In this document: positions 1-5,858 of the stretch, one piece after another
Position numbering within the stretch: the first letter of the stretch is position 1
How the letters are laid out: each line of letters starts with the position of its first letter
NCBI GenBank assembly: GCA_946885925.1
Contig: CAMPHP010000099.1
Location: 1 to 8,434, forward strand
Direction of reading: 5' to 3'
Length of the DNA: 8,434 bases
From: an uncultured Litorilinea sp.
GTDB taxonomy: Bacteria; Chloroflexota; Anaerolineae; Caldilineales; Caldilineaceae
Made by a program: the position numbers and the translations under genes
The notes under the pieces: generated by a model
What the model saw: the letters and a program-made list of their open reading frames with translations, nothing else
Database searches by the model: none
What the model was told of the DNA's origin: nothing

Positions 1-858
1 GAAAGCGGGAGTGGTGGGACGGATCAAGGCAGTGCCCCTGGTCAAGCCGATCCAAATGCGCCGAATATTACGTTCCCTCAGGGGCAAGAGCCAGATGCCC
101 CCGCGGCAGCACCTGGCGGCTCGCCCGGCGCTCCCTCTACCCAACTCACTGCACAGGTGACAGTCAACAACTTAAATCTGCGCGAAGGACCAGGCACAGA
201 CTTTAATACCCTGGGTAGTCTGTCCTCAGATACAGAAGTCACAGTGATCGCACGCAACGAGGATGGCACCTGGTGGTACATCTGTTGTTTGCCGGGGACA
301 GAGACTACGGGCTGGGCCAGCGCGCAGTTGCTCATGCCTGATTTTGATCGCGCCGCTGCCAACGATTTGATCCCTCTATTTGGGAGTGAGCCTACGCCAG
401 CACCGGCAGCGGAGGCTACTGCCGCGCCAGAAGCCCAGACCGCTCAGGCCGAAGATCCCTTGGTCGTAGATTTCCGCATAGATCCCTTCTTTGTTTGGCA
501 GGGGATTACCGCTACCCTCTCCATCACGGTCAATAATCCGAATACCATTGATGCAACGGGGGTGGAGTTGAGCGATGAACTTCCGGAAGGACTCACGTTG
601 CTCCGGGCAGAAGCAGATGCGGGAGGGACAGTCGAAAGTCGTACTACCGAAGCGGATAATACGCTGCTCATCTTCCGCTGGGAGAGCATTCCTGCCGACA
701 CGGCTGTGACTGCAAACATCATCGTCCAAATTGCCGAGGATCTACCCGATGGGACAGTGATTGACAACTTGGTGGCGACTCGTGGCAGCAATGTAGGGTA
801 TAGCGCAGATGTGGTCACGATTGGAATGCCGCCCGTTGTTCCACCCGATTTTCAGTAG
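1..858 (+). CDS. Secreted SH3b + DUF11 domain protein, C-terminal part (5' end outside window)
   Basis: The frame is open from base 1 to the TAG at 856-858, giving 285 visible residues. The start lies upstream, so the GTG at 157 is only an internal valine. Visible residues 1-50 are a low-complexity linker rich in Gly, Ser, Pro, Ala and Gln. Residues about 53-112 form a bacterial SH3 (SH3b) domain, with the hallmark NLNLREGPGTDFNTLG near its start, WWYI and GWASAQLL near its end, and an adjacent Cys pair at 95-96. A Pro/Ala/Glu-rich spacer (about 128-151) leads to a DUF11-like beta-sandwich (about 152-275) with VNNPNTIDATGVELSDELPEG and a GTVIDN turn. Such domains are known from exported proteins that bind wall or surface polymers, so an extracytoplasmic location is inferred; the signal peptide or anchor would be outside the window. 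It is followed after 16 nt by the DUF2723 gene, probably in one operon. Specific function is unknown. Confidence 0.85.
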   Translation, partial: ESGSGGTDQGSAPGQADPNAPNITFPQGQEPDAPAAAPGGSPGAPSTQLTAQVTVNNLNLREGPGTDFNTLGSLSSDTEVTVIARNEDGTWWYICCLPGTETTGWASAQLLMPDFDRAAANDLIPLFGSEPTPAPAAEATAAPEAQTAQAEDPLVVDFRIDPFFVWQGITATLSITVNNPNTIDATGVELSDELPEGLTLLRAEADAGGTVESRTTEADNTLLIFRWESIPADTAVTANIIVQIAEDLPDGTVIDNLVATRGSNVGYSADVVTIGMPPVVPPDFQ

Positions 859-863
859 AAGGA
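857..863 (+). promoter_or_regulatory. Ribosome binding site supporting the GTG start at 875
   Basis: AGAAGGA overlaps the stop codon of the upstream gene and lies 11 nt before the GTG at 875. The alternative in-frame ATG at 902 has no purine-rich site in front of it, so this motif is the main reason for choosing 875. The spacing is slightly long. Confidence 0.5.
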
Positions 864-874
864 TGATCTAGGCG

Positions 875-2503
875 GTGCGGGACGCCCGCTTGATAAAATT
901 CATGACGCGTTCTTCTTTGCGTTCGTTTGATCCATCCCTATACATCTCATCTCTCGCCCTGTGGGTTCAGGCCGGTGCTATCGGCCTCCCCACAGGGCTT
1001 GCTTTGTGGCTCTATTGGAGCACGGCAGCGCCAGGGTTAACGTGGGCGCACTTTGGGGCAGATGGTGGCGATCTGCTTGCGGCGGCGGTGGTAAATGGTG
1101 TGCCACACCCATCCGGCTATCCGCTCTATACGCTGTTGTTGCAAGCGTGGCTCGGCCTGGGGTCGTTGATCAATCCTGGTGTCGAAGCCGCTACCTGGGG
1201 CAACCGCCTGAGTGGACTCTGTGTGGCGGGCAGTGTTGCCTTTACTGTCGCGACTGTGGCCTCACTCCTGCGCCCCTATTCCCACCGTTGGCTGTGGGCA
1301 GCGCTAGCAGGATTGGTATGGGCTATTACGCCACTGGTATGGAGCCAGGCCTTGATTACCGAGGTTTATGCCCTCCATGCGCTGCTGATTGCTGTCCTGG
1401 GCTGGGCAGTGCTAGGCAAGCGCCCCTCCACCCTTGCCCTGGGAATCCTGATGGGGCTGGGGGCTGCCCACCACCTTACTTCGCTGTTGCTTTGGCCTGC
1501 CCTTGCCTATTGGCGCGTGCGTGAGCTTCCGCGTCAAGCATGGCTCGATGTTGGGGTGCGTTTGGCTGGAGGTGCGCTGCTCACCGCAATCCTCCTTTAT
1601 GCGCGGTTGGTGTGGGTCGTTGCCTCTGCCGGTAGCCCGCCACCCGTAGCTTGGGGATACCCCCAAGATTGGCAAGGCGTCTGGTGGTTGGTCAGTGGCG
1701 AAGCCTACCGGGCGTATGTCTTTGGTATGACACCCTCGGCCTATGTGGGACGATTGGCTGCGCTGGCAGCAATCCTGGTCGAGCAGTTTACACCCGTGGG
1801 CATTGCGCTGGTTGTCGCCGGTTTGGCAGTATGGGACCGGCACTCTCCTTACCTACGCAATGGTGCGCTGCTGTGGATGGTGCCAATCAGCCTCTATGCC
1901 GCTGGCTATAATACAGTGGATAGTCATGTCTACCTGCTGCCCGTTATCTGGCTGGCAAGTGTGATGGTGGGGCAGGGGTTGGCAACGGTTAGCCAATGGA
2001 TCACGGCGCACATGCAGCCACGGATGCAGCCCCACTGGCTTGTGGTCATCGTGGCGTTGGTTGGGGTTGTGACCTTGAGTGCGTGGCGTCTTCCCCAACT
2101 TGATCTGCGCACAGATCGAGAGGCGCGCGACTTTCTCAATAGTGCGGCGGCGACGTTGGAACCAGGCAGCCTGGTGATCTCTAGTGCTGATGCAGAGACC
2201 TTTGCGCTTTGGTATGGAGCGTGGGGAAGTGGTACGCTGTTAGAAACAGTGCCCGATTTGGTATTTGTTAATTACGCGCTCTATCAGTTTGGTTGGTATC
2301 GTCTCCTGGTGCACGATCTATATCCAGATGTCCCCAATATGGGGGCCGACTTCGCAGATCTCATTGCAGCCAATCGTAAGATGCGTCCTATTTATTTCAC
2401 CGAGCCGCTGCCAGAGTATTTTTCTGAGATCTTGGCCCCTGAGACCTTGCCCTCTGAGACCTTGACAGCGGAAACTGTTTTTTGGCGTCTCAATTCGCCT
2501 TGA
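875..2503 (+). CDS. DUF2723 polytopic membrane protein, TMEM260/O-mannosyltransferase-like
   Basis: The 542-residue protein is dominated by hydrophobic segments from about residue 28 to 402. The DUF2723 signature is clear: TWAHFGADGGDLLAAA (56-71), GVPHPSGYPLYTLL (75-88), WSQALITEVYALHAL (156-170), a His pair in GLGAAHHLTSLL (195-205) and YNTVDSHVYLLP (345-356). DUF2723 belongs with the GT-C type membrane glycosyltransferases; its animal relative TMEM260 is a protein O-mannosyltransferase using a lipid-linked sugar. The acidic pair in GADGGDL (Asp63, Asp66) occupies the place of the usual G-D-S-G-E-L type loop after the first membrane segment, so it is the likely active-site loop (inference). 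Residues about 403-542 form a soluble tail. GTG 875 is preferred because of the upstream AGAAGGA; ATG 902 would remove nine residues. It lies between an exported SH3b/DUF11 protein and an exported DUF4012 protein, which suggests cell-surface glycosylation. Substrate and sugar donor cannot be read. Confidence 0.87.
   Translation: MRDARLIKFMTRSSLRSFDPSLYISSLALWVQAGAIGLPTGLALWLYWSTAAPGLTWAHFGADGGDLLAAAVVNGVPHPSGYPLYTLLLQAWLGLGSLINPGVEAATWGNRLSGLCVAGSVAFTVATVASLLRPYSHRWLWAALAGLVWAITPLVWSQALITEVYALHALLIAVLGWAVLGKRPSTLALGILMGLGAAHHLTSLLLWPALAYWRVRELPRQAWLDVGVRLAGGALLTAILLYARLVWVVASAGSPPPVAWGYPQDWQGVWWLVSGEAYRAYVFGMTPSAYVGRLAALAAILVEQFTPVGIALVVAGLAVWDRHSPYLRNGALLWMVPISLYAAGYNTVDSHVYLLPVIWLASVMVGQGLATVSQWITAHMQPRMQPHWLVVIVALVGVVTLSAWRLPQLDLRTDREARDFLNSAAATLEPGSLVISSADAETFALWYGAWGSGTLLETVPDLVFVNYALYQFGWYRLLVHDLYPDVPNMGADFADLIAANRKMRPIYFTEPLPEYFSEILAPETLPSETLTAETVFWRLNSP
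2420..2479 (+). repeat. Degenerate 15-bp tandem repeat inside the DUF2723 gene (about 4 units)
   Basis: Four in-frame 15-bp units near the 3' end encode the pentapeptides FSEIL, APETL, PSETL and TAETV (residues 516-535). The two central units share the 11-base block CTGAGACCTTG, interrupted at one position by CT versus CC just upstream; the outer two are more diverged. Because the period is a multiple of three, copy number can change without breaking the frame. It lies just before the C-terminus. Confidence 0.65.
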
Positions 2504-2529
2504 TTGGGTACAACAAAGCAGGTATTACT

Positions 2530-4062
2530 ATGCTCATCTTATTTTCTAGATCCATCCATTCCCATAATGACGCGCTATCATTGCGACCAGCAGGTGGAAT
2601 TTTACTGCGTAGCTGGCGGCTGCTCTCTACGCTTTTCCTTGTGTTGGGAATGGTGGCGCTCACTTCGCCGGTCGTATTGGCGCGAACAAATAGCGCCCCT
2701 GCCGCCCCTCCCTCGCGTCCCCACTCGGCTGCATTGGAACTATACACGGAAGGTGTGCAGTTGGCTCCGTTGCTGCCCAATTTATTGGGTGTTGAGGGGC
2801 CAAAGACCTATTTGTTGTTGGTACAAAATAACCACGAATTGCGTGCTACGGGTGGTTTTATTACTGCTGTGGGAACAGTGACGATAGAGAAAGGGCGCAT
2901 TTCTGCGCTAGAGTTTACTGACAGCTATGTGATTGCTCCCGACAACGTGGATCATCCACTTGCGCCAGAGCCAATGAAACGCTTTATGGGCATCGAGATC
3001 CTCTTTTTGCGCGATGCCAACTGGTCGCCCGATTTTCCAACATCGGCACGGTTTGCTAGCTCTATCTATGCCCAAGATGTCGGTGTGCAGGTGGATGGGG
3101 TGGTGACGGTTGATTTGCGAACAGTCGAGCTTCTTGTGGGCGCGTTGGCTCCGTTGGAGGTGCCTGGTACTGACGTTGTGCTGACCGGCGACAATGTGAT
3201 GGAGCAGATCATGCGCTTCTGGGATCAACCGCCTGGTACGGATATTAACCCGGAAATCGGCCATGAGTGGTGGTTGCAGCGTAAAGACTTTATGCCCTTG
3301 ATCGCCCAATCGGCTATTGAGCGCATCCGGAGCGGAGAGTTCAACCCGTTGAGCCTGATCGAAGCCGTTAACACGGCGCTCAATGAACGGGCGGTACAAA
3401 TCTGGCTAGCCGACCCGGATGCCGCCGAACTCATAGCAGAACAGGGGTGGGATGGGCGTTTGCTCCCTGAAGCCGGGGCTGATTATGTGGCTTTGGTTGA
3501 CATGAATATGGGCTATAACAAGGTCAACGCGGTCTTGGAGCGCAAGGTAGACTATGCAGTGGATTGGCCCAACGATGGCATGGCCCCTGGTCAAGCCACT
3601 GTTACCGTCACCTACCGTCACCCGCTTGATGTGGTGGATGATCGCTGTAGCCCGCTAACCGGGTATGGAATGTTGGTCACTTATACCGAGATGATTGAAC
3701 GCTGTTACTTTGGCTATGTACGGCTTTATGTGCCTGGCGGAAGCGAACTGATCGGTATTGAGGGTGTGGACAAAGAGTCCATTCTGAGCCAACCCGGTGA
3801 ACGAGGCACGCGCGTCTTTGCCGGATATTTCTCGATGAAGCCGGGTGAAGAGCATACTGTCACCTTTACCTATCATTTGCCTGAGTCGATTACACCGGAG
3901 AATTATAGTCTGGTCGTGCAGCGCCAAGCAGGTATCGATCCACTGCCCTTGGACATTGCCGTGGGTGACACGACCTTGAGTACGACCCTCGCCGATGGGC
4001 GCATGATTTGGTCGCCTATCAGCAGCACCGTCACATCGCCATCCGCGCCTGCTGCCCGATAG
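2530..4062 (+). CDS. Exported DUF4012 domain protein
   Basis: From the ATG at 2530 the protein has 510 residues. AGG lies 7 nt upstream and the previous stop 26 nt upstream; the frame stays open further upstream to a TTG at 2482, which would overlap the DUF2723 gene and is less likely. A long basic N-terminal region precedes a hydrophobic core (about 30-50) ending in SPVVLA, which looks like a signal peptide or signal anchor. The DUF4012 hallmark follows: GPKTYLLLVQNNHELRATGG (about 90-109), ANWSPDFPTSARF (about 163-175) and VDGVVTVDL (188-196). The C-terminal third (about 355-480) is beta-rich, with Cys373 and Cys392 able to form a disulfide outside the membrane. DUF4012 proteins have no established biochemical role; family members commonly lie near polysaccharide or glycosyltransferase genes. 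Here the linkage to a DUF2723 enzyme suggests an envelope-associated accessory or surface role. Family call is firm, function is not. Confidence 0.88.
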   Translation: MLILFSRSIHSHNDALSLRPAGGILLRSWRLLSTLFLVLGMVALTSPVVLARTNSAPAAPPSRPHSAALELYTEGVQLAPLLPNLLGVEGPKTYLLLVQNNHELRATGGFITAVGTVTIEKGRISALEFTDSYVIAPDNVDHPLAPEPMKRFMGIEILFLRDANWSPDFPTSARFASSIYAQDVGVQVDGVVTVDLRTVELLVGALAPLEVPGTDVVLTGDNVMEQIMRFWDQPPGTDINPEIGHEWWLQRKDFMPLIAQSAIERIRSGEFNPLSLIEAVNTALNERAVQIWLADPDAAELIAEQGWDGRLLPEAGADYVALVDMNMGYNKVNAVLERKVDYAVDWPNDGMAPGQATVTVTYRHPLDVVDDRCSPLTGYGMLVTYTEMIERCYFGYVRLYVPGGSELIGIEGVDKESILSQPGERGTRVFAGYFSMKPGEEHTVTFTYHLPESITPENYSLVVQRQAGIDPLPLDIAVGDTTLSTTLADGRMIWSPISSTVTSPSAPAAR

Positions 4063-4078
4063 GCAGACAGCGCTCTGC

Positions 4079-4133
4079 TCTGTCACCCCGTGCCCCCATA
4101 GGGATTGAGATCCCCAGGGCACGGCATGACAGA
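4079..4133. terminator. Long stem-loop between convergent genes; possible bidirectional terminator or dispersed repeat
   Basis: Arms 4079-4095 and 4117-4133 pair at 15 of 17 positions, with two adjacent mismatches in the middle. Inside the loop a second 5-bp stem (GGGAT 4101-4105, ATCCC 4110-4114) closes a TGAG tetraloop. It sits 16 nt after the DUF4012 stop and 20 nt beyond the stop of the minus-strand gene, the right place for a shared terminator. Neither side has a T-tract, so intrinsic termination is not proven. The GGGCACGGCATG core is also compatible with an intergenic REP-like repeat. Confidence 0.5.
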
Positions 4134-4153
4134 TGGTGATCATCTGCGTTAAA

Positions 4154-5428
4154 TTACGACCAACGATTACGTCGTACAGGGCGTGGCTCGAATTGGGCCG
4201 ATCCTGAAAGCGGCACCTCTGGGCGTGTAAGCAGATCCACAATGAGTGCAAAACCAAGCGCCAATGCCGCCAGCCCAGCGATTATCCAGGCGATGGCGCT
4301 GTTCCTGGTGATTGGCTCCCCTTGCGAATGGTTCACCAGCGCGGGCACAGCCGCAGCCGGTGCGTTGCCAAGTGCTTGCGGGGTGCGGCTGGTGGCAGTC
4401 AAGGCATAGACCGCTGCCGAATGACCGCTGACGGGCAGAAGCTCAGTTACTTGCGCCGAGAGTTCTGCTTGCTCCAACGTCTCCCAGGTTGCACCACTAT
4501 CGCGCGTATAGGCGAGTTGATCCGGCTTGTGGCGCACATAGTAATTCCCACTCAAGCGGCTAATTGCCACATAGGCGACATTGGGCTGAATCGGGTCTAC
4601 TGCCAGCGCATCCACATGGAGCCGTGCCGGTGGGGCGATCATCAAGCCACTGTTTATGGGTGTCCATGTTATGCCATCCTCGCTGCGTAATACCCCCAAC
4701 TCGGCTGTCCCCAACAAGAGTGCCGCAGGCTGCGTCTCTGCGATTGCTAAGGCTGTGGGGATGGTTTGGAGCGAATCCACCACTTGCCAGTTGAGGCCGT
4801 AATCCTCGCCGCGATAGAGATGCCATTCGGTGCGTAGGAAGGTCAAGCCGCTGCCTTGGCGGTCAGTTACTACTTGCACGACAGGCTCGTCCAGCAGCAA
4901 TTGCGCACTGCTTTTTAGCTCTGCTCCTGTATCGCGTACACGGAACATGCCCGCTGTGTCGGTGCCTGCATAGATCAGGCGTTGAACCGGGTCTACTGCA
5001 ATGTCGGTGATGCCACCTACGACGCCCTGGTGCACCAGATCATGGGTGAGTTTGCCATGCTGCCAAGTCTCGCCCCGATTATCAGTGCGATAGAGTGATA
5101 GTTGGTTGGCTGCGCCCACGTAAATTACTTCGCGGGCTAAACCAGCATCCACCGCAGGCTCGATCAGCACATCGACTGCACTGGCGATGACATCAGCAGG
5201 CAGGGGGATTTCCACCCAATACCCCGGATGGCCCACATAGAGCCGTCCACCATCCACTGCGTAATCCGGCCCACCGGGGACAATGGCGGAACGGTAGTCG
5301 CGCACATTTTCCACCTGTGCAATGGGCAGGGAGCTCTGTTCGCTGGGGGCGGATTGGCTAAAGCCCACCAACAAGGTAATGATCAAAAGGATGGTAACAA
5401 GCAGGATAAATGTCTGTCGTGACTGCAT
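4154..5428 (-). CDS. Membrane-anchored Asp-box (BNR/Ycf48-like) beta-propeller protein
   Basis: From the ATG at 5428 the protein has 424 residues. A hydrophobic N-terminal anchor (about 7-23) is followed by an extracytoplasmic domain, a Pro/Ala-rich stretch, a second membrane helix (about 378-398, AIAWIIAGLAALALGFALIV) and a short basic C-terminal tail. Four Asp-box motifs (S/Y-x-D-x-G-x-x-W type) are visible: YRTDNRGETW (113-122), YRGEDYGLNW (205-214), LRSEDGITW (247-255) and YTRDSGATW (307-315). Such motifs mark beta-propeller blades in sialidases, Ycf48/HCF136 and sortilin-like proteins. No sialidase arginine triad or FRIP motif was seen, so glycosidase activity is not claimed. Upstream in-frame starts exist at ATG 5449 and TTG 5470; 5428 is chosen because GGAGGA lies 13 nt upstream and the N-terminus then resembles a normal signal anchor. 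It converges with the DUF4012 gene; its role is unknown, perhaps a surface scaffold. Confidence 0.8.
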   Translation of the reverse strand: MQSRQTFILLVTILLIITLLVGFSQSAPSEQSSLPIAQVENVRDYRSAIVPGGPDYAVDGGRLYVGHPGYWVEIPLPADVIASAVDVLIEPAVDAGLAREVIYVGAANQLSLYRTDNRGETWQHGKLTHDLVHQGVVGGITDIAVDPVQRLIYAGTDTAGMFRVRDTGAELKSSAQLLLDEPVVQVVTDRQGSGLTFLRTEWHLYRGEDYGLNWQVVDSLQTIPTALAIAETQPAALLLGTAELGVLRSEDGITWTPINSGLMIAPPARLHVDALAVDPIQPNVAYVAISRLSGNYYVRHKPDQLAYTRDSGATWETLEQAELSAQVTELLPVSGHSAAVYALTATSRTPQALGNAPAAAVPALVNHSQGEPITRNSAIAWIIAGLAALALGFALIVDLLTRPEVPLSGSAQFEPRPVRRNRWS

Positions 5429-5441
5429 GAAATCTTCGATG

Positions 5442-5447
5442 TCCTCC
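5442..5447 (-). promoter_or_regulatory. Shine-Dalgarno-like GGAGGA before the Asp-box gene
   Basis: GGAGGA on the minus strand lies 13 nt before the ATG at 5428 and overlaps the end of the upstream in-frame ATG at 5449. It favours 5428 over 5449 and 5470, neither of which has a comparable site, but the spacing is longer than optimal. Confidence 0.4.
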
Positions 5448-5560
5448 ATGACAATGGAATCCAGCTGCAAACAAGATTCCCAGAGAGTTTAGTGACGTAG
5501 CGCAATCATCATAAGTTCTGCAACTCTATTTGCTATGTTGTGGCAATAGGTTGTGCAGAA

Positions 5561-5578
5561 TGTGATGTTGCTGTCACA
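5561..5578. promoter_or_regulatory. CRP-like palindrome TGTGA-N8-TCACA
   Basis: TGTGA (5561-5565) and TCACA (5574-5578) form perfect inverted half-sites, about 133 nt upstream of the Asp-box start. The spacer is 8 nt, whereas CRP/FNR-family sites normally have 6 nt between these half-sites, so it may be a related regulator's site or chance. Confidence 0.25.
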
Positions 5579-5712
5579 AAAAGTGCAATATGTATTCAGT
5601 TATCAATGACGTGCGAGAATCAGAAAAAGTTGCGGTTATTATTGGAGTGATTGCTAACAAACTTGCAAAGCGTACTATCAAGTATGAAAACAGATCAATG
5701 AAAACAGAGAGG

Positions 5713-5756
5713 AAAAAGCATAAGGCGGCAATCATGCCGGGTGATTGCTGCCTTAT
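5713..5756 (-). terminator. Putative intrinsic terminator of the hyuAB transcript
   Basis: Arms 5720-5734 and 5742-5756 pair over 15 bp around a 7-nt loop. Read on the minus strand the stem is followed after two bases (GC) by TTTTT (5717-5713), about 100 nt beyond the hyuB stop. One pair is G-T on the plus strand, so it becomes a C-A mismatch in minus-strand RNA, leaving 14 of 15 pairs. Position and T-tract fit termination of hyuAB before the Asp-box gene; the wobble pattern leaves open a plus-strand RNA role. Confidence 0.55.
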
Positions 5757-5770
5757 AGAACCTTATAGAA
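5751..5770. repeat. Exact 10-bp tandem duplication
   Basis: CCTTATAGAA occurs twice without a gap (5751-5760, 5761-5770). The first copy overlaps the right arm of the 5720-5756 hairpin, so the duplication may have arisen at the hairpin edge. Confidence 0.8.
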
Positions 5771-5805
5771 AATGTTTTATACGGAGAAAGTACAACTGAT
5801 CAACC

Positions 5806-5853
5806 ACCTTCTAGGAAGCCGGAAACCCTCTGGGTGGCTTCTTAGAAGGTTTT
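5806..5853 (+). terminator. Putative plus-strand intrinsic terminator
   Basis: Arms 5806-5820 and 5836-5850 pair over all 15 positions as plus-strand RNA (14 Watson-Crick plus one G-U), with an inner ACCC/GGGT mini-stem in the loop. The stem runs into TTTT (5850-5853). In minus-strand RNA the G-U becomes a C-A mismatch and there is no T-tract after the stem. It begins 9 nt beyond the hyuB stop and could also protect the 3' end of hyuB mRNA. No confirmed plus-strand gene lies upstream. Confidence 0.6.
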
Positions 5854-5858
5854 GCAGC

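Larger units (their letters stand above)
5429..5858. other. 430-nt intergenic region, partly AT-rich, without a convincing gene
   Basis: This interval separates the start of the Asp-box gene from the end of hyuB, both on the minus strand. By hand count 5581-5800 is about 37% GC, well below the flanking genes. It contains a CRP-like palindrome (5561-5578), a hairpin with a minus-strand T-tract (5713-5756), a 10-bp tandem repeat (5751-5770) and a hairpin with a plus-strand T-tract (5806-5853). A 69-codon plus-strand ORF (5590-5799) ends 6 nt before the last hairpin, but it lacks a ribosome binding site, its third-position GC is only about 38%, and its Lys/Arg-rich product is unrecognised, so it is not called as a gene. 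The promoter of the Asp-box gene should lie here; a TATGAT -10-like hexamer on the minus strand (5508-5513) has no good -35 partner. Confidence 0.6.

Noticed and set aside
157..858. A complete 233-aa gene starting at GTG 157
   Set aside because: The same frame is open back to base 1 and encodes a plausible low-complexity linker; the GTG falls inside the SH3b domain.
961..1524. 187-codon plus-strand ORF
   Set aside because: Out-of-frame shadow of the DUF2723 gene, with many Cys, Gly and Trp residues typical of a shifted GC-rich frame.
2482..2529. DUF4012 protein starting at TTG 2482
   Set aside because: It would overlap the DUF2723 gene by 22 nt from a rare start codon with no ribosome binding site; ATG 2530 is preceded by AGG at a normal distance.
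3655..4257. 200-codon minus-strand ORF
   Set aside because: It is antisense to the DUF4012 gene, crosses the hairpin region, and has no recognisable motif.
4154..5428. Sialidase activity for the Asp-box protein
   Set aside because: Asp-boxes alone do not indicate a sialidase; no FRIP motif or arginine triad could be seen.
5508..5513. TATGAT -10 box for the Asp-box gene
   Set aside because: No recognisable -35 hexamer lies 16-18 nt upstream, so the match may be chance in AT-rich DNA.
5581..5853. MITE or insertion-sequence remnant in the AT-rich island
   Set aside because: No terminal inverted repeats flank the island, no target-site duplication was found and there is no transposase fragment; the inverted repeats are compact hairpins.
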